22,887 bases of DNA from CAUZJO01 sp963580245. GTDB taxonomy: Bacteria; Sumerlaeota; Sumerlaeia; MVZB01. The stretch covers positions 1 to 22,887 of the forward strand of contig CAUZJO010000074.1 of the NCBI GenBank assembly GCA_963580245.1, in the 5' to 3' direction. Of this stretch, positions 1 to 6,689 are shown piece after piece; within the stretch, counting starts at the first letter, position 1, and each line of letters begins with the position of its first letter. The notes beneath the pieces are model-generated. The model was not told where the DNA came from and did no database searches. It was given only the letters and a program-made list of their open reading frames with translations. A program made the translations under genes and the position numbers.

Positions 1-43
1 CGCGTTGCTCCGGGGTCAGGGTCAATGGTTGGGCTATTCTCAT
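1..43 (-). CDS. IS630-family transposase, N-terminal fragment (runs off the window)
   Basis: Only the first 14 residues are visible: MRIAQPLTLTPEQR. This matches the usual opening of IS630-family transposases, where a short 'A-P-L-x-L-T-x-E-Q-R' stretch leads into the helix-turn-helix DNA-binding region; the DDE catalytic domain would lie beyond the window edge. The ATG at 43 is preferred over the ATG at 49 because an AAGGA ribosome-binding site (52-56) lies 8 bases upstream of 43 but only 2 from 49. The identification rests on a very short peptide, supported by a possible CTAG boundary at 124-127. Confidence 0.45.
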   Translation of the reverse strand, partial: MRIAQPLTLTPEQR

Positions 44-126
44 CGGCATCGTCCTTGCAAGTCATGTTCAAGAACGATACCACAACCCCCAGTTATAATC
101 AACTGTAATTATGAGACACTACACTA
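1..126 (-). mobile_element. End of an IS630-family-like insertion sequence (partial)
   Basis: The first 49 bases encode, on the minus strand, the start of an IS630-type transposase. About 75 bases of AT-rich non-coding DNA follow, up to a CTAG at 124-127. IS630-family elements are known to insert at TA, often within CTAG, and to duplicate the TA, so the element boundary is placed at the TA of 125-126. The AT-rich stretch just inside (about 90-123) differs from the GC-rich flank and would hold the terminal inverted repeat. The other end lies outside the window, so neither the inverted repeat nor the target duplication can be confirmed. Confidence 0.45.
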
Positions 127-234
127 GATACTCGGCGTTGGGTGGTCAATCGATTTTTTTTGGGTCGGCGGCCTTGCCGAATTCAAACCAATCGATAGCG
201 GCGCCGGAACGGCTCCGCGGAAACGCAAATCGGG

Positions 235-909
235 ATGAAATGTGAACCACCGCGGCGTGGCGGGTCGGGGTTGCGCCCGCGCGCGGCATTTACGCTGATC
301 GAGCTGTTGGTTGTCGTGGGCATCCTCGCCGTCCTCGCGGCGGTGGGGGTGGCCAATCTGCTCGATGCGCGGGTGCGGGGCCGCGTCGCCCTGGCCAAGA
401 GCGAGATGCGCACGTTGGCCGGGGCCGTCCAAGCGTATCGCAATGACCACAACGCCTACCCATACGGTGAACGGGCGATCTTTTGGGGCTGCTTCGGCGA
501 AGCCCACGGGCGGCTGGCCGAAAAGGAAGGCATCCTGGTCCGCTATCACGCCGCCCAACTGCCGCCGACTACGCCCGTCGCCTACCTGACCGCCCCGCTC
601 GCCGACCCGTTCTCGCGCAAAGGGATCTTCGAGAGGGCGGACCGTTTCGTCGGGCTTGCGCTGCGCTACCAGTACCAGTCCCTCAACTGCCCCGGCCACA
701 ACCCCTACTTCGACCGCGCCGCCCAGGCCGGCTATGACTGGTATCTGACCAGCCAAGGCCCCGCCCGCCGCCACGTGGGAGTCGTCGTCAAGACGCTTCT
801 GGGCATGCCGAGCCCCGGCGCGCCCGTCTACGATCCGACCAACGGCGCCGTCTCCCCCGGCCGCATCATCCGCACGAGCAAAGGCCCATTCACAGGCACT
901 GGAACCTGA
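235..909 (+). CDS. Type II secretion/type IV pilus-like pseudopilin
   Basis: This 224-residue protein has a class III (prepilin) signal. A short basic leader is followed by A-A-F-T-L-I-E-L-L, the Glu at +5 and a hydrophobic helix 'VVVGILAVLAAVGVANLL' at about residues 23-42. The prepilin peptidase would cut before Phe, leaving Ala at -1 instead of the commoner Gly, which family members tolerate. After the helix comes the usual amphipathic stretch 'LAKSEMRTLAGAVQAYRNDHNAYP', then a globular domain ending with 'YDPTNGAVSPGRIIR', a tail shared by large pseudopilin families of uncultured phyla. It should be exported and assembled in the inner membrane/periplasm. No secretion ATPase, platform or peptidase gene is nearby, so it looks like an isolated family member. 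The start at 235 has only a weak ribosome-binding site; TTG at 271 is an alternative that still keeps a short leader. It converges with the epimerase gene (45 bases between stops). Confidence 0.85.
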   Translation: MKCEPPRRGGSGLRPRAAFTLIELLVVVGILAVLAAVGVANLLDARVRGRVALAKSEMRTLAGAVQAYRNDHNAYPYGERAIFWGCFGEAHGRLAEKEGILVRYHAAQLPPTTPVAYLTAPLADPFSRKGIFERADRFVGLALRYQYQSLNCPGHNPYFDRAAQAGYDWYLTSQGPARRHVGVVVKTLLGMPSPGAPVYDPTNGAVSPGRIIRTSKGPFTGTGT

Positions 910-954
910 ACCTTCAGGGGAACCATGCGGCCGCCGGGCCGAATCAAGAGTGAC

Positions 955-1911
955 TCAACAGCTCGTCCAGGCGGCGCGGTGAGCGAGATACCACTCGATG
1001 GTGCGGCGGATGCCGGTGGGGAAATCGACGGTGACTTCGTAGCCGAGCAGCTCGCGGGCCAGACTGATATCGGCCAATGAGTCGCGAACGTCGCCGGGGC
1101 GAGGGGGGGCGAATCGGGGCTCGATCGTCTTGCCCAAGCATTCGCGGATCGTCTGGACCAGTTCGAGCAACGAACAGGAAATGCCGCAGGCGACATTGAT
1201 GACCCGGCCCGAAACGGGGCGCGTCGAGGTCGCCGCCAGGATATTGGCCCGCACGTTGTTCTCGACGTAGGTGAAATCTCGGGTCTGCAGGCCGTCCCCG
1301 TGGATGAGCGGCGGGCGGTCCTCGATGATCGCCGTGATGAACAACGGGATCACGGCGCTGTAGGTGCTGGCCGGGTCCTGGCGCGGACCGAAGACGTTAA
1401 AATAACGCAGGCTGACCGTATCCAGCCCCATCGACCGGCTGTAGGCGTGGCAGATATACTCTCCCGACAACTTGGCGGCGGCGTAGGGCGAGAGCGGCAT
1501 GGGTGCCAGCGTCTCAACTTTGGAGAGGACGGGCTGGTCGCCGTAGGCCGAGGATGAGGCGGCGTACACGACGCGCCGCACTTTGGCCTCCCGCGCCGCC
1601 TCGAGCAGCCGCAGGGTACCCATGATGTTGACCTCGCTCGATCCCACCGGATTGTCGATCGACTGAGGGACAGAAGGGATGGCCCCCTGGTGCAGGATGT
1701 AATCCATGTCGGCGGCGGCCTGGCGGCAAGTCTCTCCATCGCGGAGGTCGCCCTCAAGCAGGTCGATCTTGTTTGAGAACGGCGCGAGGTTCTCGCGCCG
1801 CCCGGTCGAGAAATCATCCAGCACGCGGACGCTCTCGCCCTGGTCCAGCAGGTGCTCGACAAGATTGGAGCCGATAAAGCCCGCGCCGCCGCTGACCAGG
1901 TAGTTCGCCAT
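955..1911 (-). CDS. NAD-dependent sugar epimerase/dehydratase (SDR; UDP-glucose/UDP-GlcNAc 4-epimerase-like)
   Basis: The 318-residue extended short-chain dehydrogenase has the NAD-binding Rossmann motif GGAGFIG at residues 8-14, the 'LDDFSTGRREN' loop, 'HQGAIPSVPQSI' at 74-85, the active-site serines in 'AASSSAYG' (about 118-124) and the catalytic Y143-xxx-K147 pair. 'RYFNVFGPRQDP' and 'HGDGLQTRDFTYVENNV' are typical of nucleotide-sugar 4-epimerases, and the 'SVPQSI' loop recalls WbpP-like UDP-N-acetylglucosamine epimerases. It probably acts in the cytoplasm on a UDP-sugar for polysaccharide or LPS synthesis; the exact substrate cannot be read from sequence. The open frame extends to 2043, but the first 44 codons lack family similarity and the ATG at 1911 begins directly with the first Rossmann strand. 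No clear Shine-Dalgarno precedes it. No other sugar-pathway gene is adjacent. Confidence 0.88.
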   Translation of the reverse strand: MANYLVSGGAGFIGSNLVEHLLDQGESVRVLDDFSTGRRENLAPFSNKIDLLEGDLRDGETCRQAAADMDYILHQGAIPSVPQSIDNPVGSSEVNIMGTLRLLEAAREAKVRRVVYAASSSAYGDQPVLSKVETLAPMPLSPYAAAKLSGEYICHAYSRSMGLDTVSLRYFNVFGPRQDPASTYSAVIPLFITAIIEDRPPLIHGDGLQTRDFTYVENNVRANILAATSTRPVSGRVINVACGISCSLLELVQTIRECLGKTIEPRFAPPRPGDVRDSLADISLARELLGYEVTVDFPTGIRRTIEWYLAHRAAWTSC

Positions 1912-2108
1912 GATGATACGCGGTCCAGCAGAAGGATTCACGCGGGGTGGCCGAAGGGCCTCGGGAAAACTCGGGCCGTCCTCGTACCCCCATGGGACTT
2001 CTCGGCAGGCGCGCCGGTCGGAATGAATCCCCCGTTGATGCAAGCCCAGCGGCTGGGGGGCGTCACCGGTGCAGACCCTGCCCCACCCGGAGCAGATTGC
2101 GCGCTACG

Positions 2109-2138
2109 GGTGCATCTCACGAATCCGCGAGATGCACC
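2109..2138. repeat. Hairpin repeat, copy 1
   Basis: This is a 30-base element with a perfect 10-bp stem (GGTGCATCTC pairing with GAGATGCACC) around a 10-base loop. It matches the copy at 2226-2255 in 28 of 30 positions. It is in the same orientation as copy 2 and starts 117 bases before it. It is non-coding and resembles a REP-like palindromic element. Confidence 0.8.
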
Positions 2139-2225
2139 GCCACCGACCGGGGGAGCAAAGCGATATCGTCCTCATCCTCGACCCCGAAGGGGAGCTAAAG
2201 AACTGATTCGAGCACTCAGCTCGTA

Positions 2226-2255
2226 GGTGCATCTCACGAATCCGTTAGATGCACC
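2226..2255. repeat. Hairpin repeat, copy 2, next to the beta-propeller stop
   Basis: This second copy of the 30-base element has a 9-bp perfect stem (GGTGCATCT/AGATGCACC) and a 12-base loop. It differs from copy 1 at two positions next to the stem base (CG to TT). It lies 6 bases beyond the stop codon of the beta-propeller gene, where a transcript-end hairpin would be expected. No U-tract follows, so it is not a textbook intrinsic terminator; it may protect the 3' end or be a REP-like repeat. Confidence 0.8.
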
Positions 2256-2261
2256 CCGGCG

Positions 2262-4529
2262 CTACTTGATCGTAAAGACGGACTTGTGCACGGCGGTGTT
2301 GCCCTGGCGGTCGGTGGCGTTGAACGTGGCCGTGTACTCGCCCGGTTCCATCTCTTCGCCGGTGAAGGTGTAATGTTCGCTCCGCTCGTCGGCGATGGCG
2401 TCATCGGGCCATAGCGGGTAGCCATCACCGTTATCGACGTCCACCTTGACCGAGGAGATGAGCGAGAGGTCGTCGACCAGCTCAAACGCGATCGTCGCGC
2501 GGCGGCCCTCCACCTTAATCCGGGGGGATTCAAATCGCGGCGGAGTGTTGTCCACCACGAACTGTTCGGAGACCAGTTCATCGCTCAGCCCCTCGCCGGG
2601 AGGGTTGGCCAGTTCATCGGAGGCCTCCACCCGGAACCGATAGCGGCCATCCGCAACGCCCCCGATGTTCAGGCTGAGTTGGTTCTTCATCAATTCATCG
2701 TCGATCAGTTTCCATGCGGTCTCGTCATCGGCCTTGAAGTAGAGGCCATAGCGCAACTGGTCGCTGTTGGGGTCGGAGACCTTCCAGCTCACGCTGACGC
2801 CCATCGTATTGGATCGCTCGGCCACGCCACCGGCGGTCGCCGCGCCACCCTTGCCGGCATTGCCCGAGGGGCTCGGCGGGGTGCCGGGGGCACCTCCGGA
2901 TGGCTTGGCGCCGTTGCCCGGCTTTTGACCCTGTCCGGGGCCGCCCTTCTTGGGAGCCGCCGCGCTGGCCACCTTGATCTCGAGCACGCGCGGCGCCTCG
3001 TTGGGAGGCGCATAGAAAAGCTCGGCGTAATCCATGCTCACCGGCTCCGATGCCTTGCCCTTGCTATTCAGGGTCAATCGATACTGGAGAAACCGGGCCG
3101 GGCCGGCGGGCAACGGGGCCGGCTCGTCGCTCTTGACGGATTGGTCCTTCGTCCATGGGCTCCACAGCTCGGATTCGGCGTCGCCGTCATTGCCCACGCG
3201 GAAGGCGGCCTTGACCGACTGACCGCCGTGCGCCTGGCCGTGCCAATAGAAATTGCCCCAGCTCACGATCGAGCCAGCGTCGAGCGGGTGCGAGAGATAA
3301 ACGGCTTCACTCACCCGCCGGGGCTTCAAATCGACAACCAAACCGTTGCGCGCGGTCGTCAGTAGGAGTCCCTCGTCATCCTGGACCATCCGGAGCACGT
3401 AATCCTCACGCAGGTCGACGACAATCGCGTGGTCTCCGTTGTCCTCGATCTCAAACAACCGCCCCTGGCCACCCGCGGCCGCCAGCAGTCGCCCGTCGGG
3501 CGAAAGGGCCAAGTCGTGGATCGGACGCTCGGGAGAACTCCATAGCGAATGGGCAAAACCCGACGGCCTGAGCACGACGACCTCGCTGCGTGGCGGACCG
3601 TAGTTCTGTTGCTGGGCCACGGAGAAGGCACCGCTCAGGGCCTTCTCGTCGTCCCCGCCCGGGGGCGGAGTTCCACCAGGCACCGGCGCGCCCCCTCCCA
3701 TTCGCAGCGTCAGATTGAGCGCCTGCGGCGTCGGCGCCCGTTCGGTATTCAGGGCCATCGCCAATCCGTCGCCGTACGGTTCGAGAGCCCGCACTTCCTC
3801 GGCCCGGGCATTGTAGACCACCTCGACCTTCTCGCCCTTGAGCACGAACCGATACAGCCAACCCGGGTCCTGGCCGGCCACGTAGAGCGCCCCCTCGGGA
3901 CCCATCTTCCCCTCGCGGTCCAACCACAAGTCGAGCAGGTTGGCCGATTCGAAATCGAAAATCTCATCGACCTGTGGCTCCGCCCCGCCAGGACGGAGCC
4001 GGAAGAGCTTGCCCTCGGTCCCCGTGGCGATCCACACGTCGTCCTTTTCCCCGCGCACCATGCGCCAGACGAAGCTGGCATCGAGCTGGGTGTAAGTCGT
4101 GAGCTGATCGTCCGCGTCGAGCCGATAAATACGTCCGCTAGGCGCCCCGGCGACCAGGACCGACCCATCAGCCATCTTGACCATGGCCGTCAGTTCGGGC
4201 TCGGACAGCTTGGCCAGCGTAACGCTGGTTTTCTCATCGACGATGCGCACCAACCGCCCCTCGTGCCCCGTGGCGGCCAGCACCGAATCCTTACCCTCGC
4301 GCAGCGTATCCCAAATAATCTCAACCCCCGCCTCGCCGATCAGCTTTCGCTCGTAAGTCGGCATCAGCGTCCCGTCGGACCGCAGCGCGACCGACTGGAG
4401 CTCGCCCCGTCCCAGCGAGGCGTAACTATCGTCGCGGACGGCCTTGGAATTAGCCGCCCTCGCCGCCGAGTGCGCGGCGACGCATCCAACAATGCAAATC
4501 AGCGTCGAAATGGTCCTTGGTGAAATCAA
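2262..4529 (-). CDS. Exported beta-propeller protein with C-terminal Ig/FN3-like domains
   Basis: The 755-residue protein starts with a signal peptide: a short n-region, the core 'TLICIVGCVAAHS' and an A-x-A cut near residue 25. Residues about 40-500 are propeller-like blades with repeated phrases such as 'GSVLVAGAPSGRIYRLD', 'DVWIATGTEGKLFRL' and 'DGRLLAAAGGQGRLFEI'. A Pro/Gly/Ala-rich linker spans about 525-568. Two beta-sandwich domains follow: an FN3-like one (about 570-655, 'GRYRFRVEASDELANPP') and an Ig-like one (about 660-755, 'GEYTATFNATDRQGNTAV'). No catalytic motif is visible, so binding or scaffolding outside the cytoplasm is the best guess. The start is a TTG at 4529 preceded by AAAGGAAG; no ATG gives an intact signal peptide. 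It lies 43 bases downstream of the S55-domain gene and is probably co-transcribed with it. Confidence 0.8.
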   Translation of the reverse strand: MISPRTISTLICIVGCVAAHSAARAANSKAVRDDSYASLGRGELQSVALRSDGTLMPTYERKLIGEAGVEIIWDTLREGKDSVLAATGHEGRLVRIVDEKTSVTLAKLSEPELTAMVKMADGSVLVAGAPSGRIYRLDADDQLTTYTQLDASFVWRMVRGEKDDVWIATGTEGKLFRLRPGGAEPQVDEIFDFESANLLDLWLDREGKMGPEGALYVAGQDPGWLYRFVLKGEKVEVVYNARAEEVRALEPYGDGLAMALNTERAPTPQALNLTLRMGGGAPVPGGTPPPGGDDEKALSGAFSVAQQQNYGPPRSEVVVLRPSGFAHSLWSSPERPIHDLALSPDGRLLAAAGGQGRLFEIEDNGDHAIVVDLREDYVLRMVQDDEGLLLTTARNGLVVDLKPRRVSEAVYLSHPLDAGSIVSWGNFYWHGQAHGGQSVKAAFRVGNDGDAESELWSPWTKDQSVKSDEPAPLPAGPARFLQYRLTLNSKGKASEPVSMDYAELFYAPPNEAPRVLEIKVASAAAPKKGGPGQGQKPGNGAKPSGGAPGTPPSPSGNAGKGGAATAGGVAERSNTMGVSVSWKVSDPNSDQLRYGLYFKADDETAWKLIDDELMKNQLSLNIGGVADGRYRFRVEASDELANPPGEGLSDELVSEQFVVDNTPPRFESPRIKVEGRRATIAFELVDDLSLISSVKVDVDNGDGYPLWPDDAIADERSEHYTFTGEEMEPGEYTATFNATDRQGNTAVHKSVFTIK

Positions 4530-4572
4530 AGGCCCAACTTCCTTTCCGGTCGGAGTGAGTTTTGCGCGCCCC

Positions 4573-6474
4573 TCAGCGGTCGATATGGTCCACCACCCGA
4601 ATCACCTGCATCTGCGAGCCAAAGACCGGCCCGGGAGACTTGTAATCCTGCTTGACGATCAGCGCGCCGATCGACTGGTACTGCAGCCCGGGGGGAGTGC
4701 TGGCCTGGATGACCGATCGAAGCGAGCCGGGCAGGTTATTCATCGAAGCATCCTTGAGTTCGAGCCCCAATTTCGGCTCGAACAAGTACATCCGCAACTG
4801 GTCTTCGGGCTGATGGACCAGGTTGATCAAGCGCACCACATCTTCGTAATTGCGCGGCGCGAACAGGCCCGGTCGCGAGAGGCTCTCGATGCGCACCGCC
4901 CCGCTGGAATCGGTCAGGTGAACCACGTAGGCGCCGGAGCGCAGACTCTCCGGGAGCATTAACTCGAAGGCGCGATCGTATGGTTCGCCCTTGAAAGGCT
5001 GGAGCCGCGCCGTCAACCGAACGGTTTCCCCCGATTCATAGGTGTCGTACTGCGACTTGAGCCATAGAAGCGTGTCATAGGCCATGCCGGGCCGCAGGTA
5101 GACATCCATTTCAATCGACTCGATGTCGGCGGTCTTGAATGGATTGTTCGTCAGGATAAACAGGTCGAACATCATCTCGGACGTCGCCTGCCCGATCGCA
5201 AAATTGTCCGTCGAGGAAACGAACTCCTTCTTGATGACGCGCCCATCGGCCAGGCGAATCTCGTACTTGGATTCGGCCGTCAATTCGGCCCGGATCGCCG
5301 ATGCGGTCACGTACGACTGCTCGATTGCCATAACCGTCAACACCGGAAGGATGTCTTCGTTTTCCCAACACGTGAAGTCGAACTTCCGGGCGTTGAACGC
5401 CCCCGGGCCGCGCACCCTGAAGCGGATCGGGAAGCGAGGCGAGGGATCGCCGACGCGACCGGCCACCGCGAACATGCGGTCCTGACCCAATGCCCCGATC
5501 ACCGGCCCGACCTCGCTCATCTTCGAAGACATGGCGTAGTTCTGCAAAAAGGCGAACGTGTAAGCGGGCGCGATCGGCGCGTTGGTCGGTCCCATCGAGA
5601 ACATCGAGTGCCCGAAAGCGATGAACCGGTCTCCGTCGGTGTGGGTTACGGTACCCACGCCGCCGAGCAAGAAGTCGCCGTTGACGAACGGGATCCCAAG
5701 CGCCGAGCCGGCCTGAAGCGGCGGAAAGTCTCCCTCGAAATTGCCCGATCCTCCTCCCGCCAACGCGCCGGCCTCGACCACGTCCATCCCCATCCCGGAA
5801 AAAAAGGCGCGGAGCCTGCGCAACACCCGAGGCGAGCAGTCCGCGGAACAGACCAGGGAAGTCAAGGGGCGCATCCGGCCCTCGATGCCTTCGAACGCGG
5901 GATGATCGGGGCGAAATTCTCCACCGATCAACGGCTCGCCCTCGTTGGGCTCGCTCGCATCTTGATAGGTCTTCCAAGCCGCTTCCCAGTCCCAGGCCCT
6001 TTCGGTTGAAGCGTCCGAGGACCCAAGCGAGAAGGAGTTGGTCGCGGGGGCCGGCCGCTCAAATTCCTGCCACACGTCCCACATCCGCTCGATCGGCGTG
6101 AGGCCGCAAAAGGGGTAGTAGGAAAAGCTCCAGCCCCAAGCCACCGCGCCGATCAGTTTGCCGTCGATATAGACCGGGCTGCCGCTCATGCCCTGCACCA
6201 CGCCGTGCTGCTCGAGCATCGGCCCGCTCAGCCGCGCCAGGATCACGTTGGTGGCCGGATAGCGCCGATGTTGAACGCCCAGGATCTCGACGTCGAACGT
6301 CCCGACCTCGAAACCCGAAAAGGCGGTCTTGCCGATCCCCTTCATCCCTGGCTTGACTTGGTCCGAGGTCATGAAATCGGCGGGAAGCGGCTCGGCCCGG
6401 GCGGAAGTCAGGCCCGATGCCGCGGCAAGAAGCAGGAGGATGAGGCTGGCGCGGTTTCGAACGGTATGAGCCAT
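4573..6474 (-). CDS. Secreted SpoIVB-type peptidase S55 domain protein
   Basis: This 633-residue protein has a signal peptide (core 'LILLLLAAASGL', cut after A-R-A near residue 27). The N-terminal part carries the S55 hallmark 'GVVQGMSGSPVYIDGKLIGA' at residues 91-110, where Ser97 in G-M-S-G-S-P is the likely nucleophile. A second conserved block, 'GVGTVTHTDGDRFIAFGHSM' (272-291), supplies a candidate catalytic His289. B. subtilis SpoIVB is a serine peptidase that cuts a membrane-bound partner during sporulation. Here there is no PDZ domain and no other sporulation gene, so a periplasmic protease or processing role is more likely. The region after about residue 430 ('YETGETVRLTARL'-like, beta-rich) has no clear family. 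The ATG at 6474 has AAGAAGG 7 bases upstream. The beta-propeller gene follows after 43 bases, suggesting linked function. Confidence 0.85.
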   Translation of the reverse strand: MAHTVRNRASLILLLLAAASGLTSARAEPLPADFMTSDQVKPGMKGIGKTAFSGFEVGTFDVEILGVQHRRYPATNVILARLSGPMLEQHGVVQGMSGSPVYIDGKLIGAVAWGWSFSYYPFCGLTPIERMWDVWQEFERPAPATNSFSLGSSDASTERAWDWEAAWKTYQDASEPNEGEPLIGGEFRPDHPAFEGIEGRMRPLTSLVCSADCSPRVLRRLRAFFSGMGMDVVEAGALAGGGSGNFEGDFPPLQAGSALGIPFVNGDFLLGGVGTVTHTDGDRFIAFGHSMFSMGPTNAPIAPAYTFAFLQNYAMSSKMSEVGPVIGALGQDRMFAVAGRVGDPSPRFPIRFRVRGPGAFNARKFDFTCWENEDILPVLTVMAIEQSYVTASAIRAELTAESKYEIRLADGRVIKKEFVSSTDNFAIGQATSEMMFDLFILTNNPFKTADIESIEMDVYLRPGMAYDTLLWLKSQYDTYESGETVRLTARLQPFKGEPYDRAFELMLPESLRSGAYVVHLTDSSGAVRIESLSRPGLFAPRNYEDVVRLINLVHQPEDQLRMYLFEPKLGLELKDASMNNLPGSLRSVIQASTPPGLQYQSIGALIVKQDYKSPGPVFGSQMQVIRVVDHIDR

Positions 6475-6630
6475 GGATATACCTTCTTTGCGGACTCCAG
6501 ATCGCCCGGCGAACTTTAACTTTAGCGGGCGCGGGCACCTCTTACAATTTTCAAAATGAGGGCTGGGTCAAGTGGGACGAAACGGAGCACCCCCGCGGGA
6601 GCCTTATCGAGCTGGTCCGTCCGATCAGCA

Positions 6631-6663
6631 CCGGTGGCTGAGGATAAAATCCTTAACCACCGG
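6631..6663 (-). terminator. Strong hairpin downstream of the giant FG-GAP gene
   Basis: Two 15-base arms, CCGGTGGCTGAGGAT and ATCCTTAACCACCGG, pair around an AAA loop with one mismatch and one G-U wobble. The hairpin begins 26 bases beyond the TAG of the giant gene, so it would end or protect that transcript. It also separates the gene from the S55 gene. There is no U-tract on either strand, so intrinsic termination is not certain. Confidence 0.5.
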
Positions 6664-6689
6664 CGGGAAGGATCGCACGAGGAGGCGGA

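Larger units (their letters stand above)
1912..2261. other. Intergenic region with paired hairpin repeats, no gene seen
   Basis: These 350 bases lie between the stop of the beta-propeller gene and the start of the epimerase, both on the minus strand. Open frames here have no family-like composition. The notable contents are two 30-base hairpin repeats (2109-2138 and 2226-2255), a small CCCC-GAA-GGGG hairpin at 2181-2191 between them, and near-direct repeats of GGGGAGC(A/T)AAAG at about 2149 and 2189. No convincing sigma-70 promoter for the epimerase was found. Confidence 0.6.

Noticed and set aside
124..774. A 216-codon minus-strand frame opposite the pseudopilin
   Set aside because: It has no family-like features, while the plus-strand frame has a clear prepilin signal and domain.
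901..954. Small CCTGAA/TTCAGG hairpin between the convergent pseudopilin and epimerase genes
   Set aside because: A 6-bp stem with a 2-base loop and no U-tract is too weak to call a terminator.
3549..4523. A long plus-strand frame opposite the beta-propeller gene
   Set aside because: It is rich in Arg, Pro and Gly with no domain; it mirrors the codon bias of the real gene.
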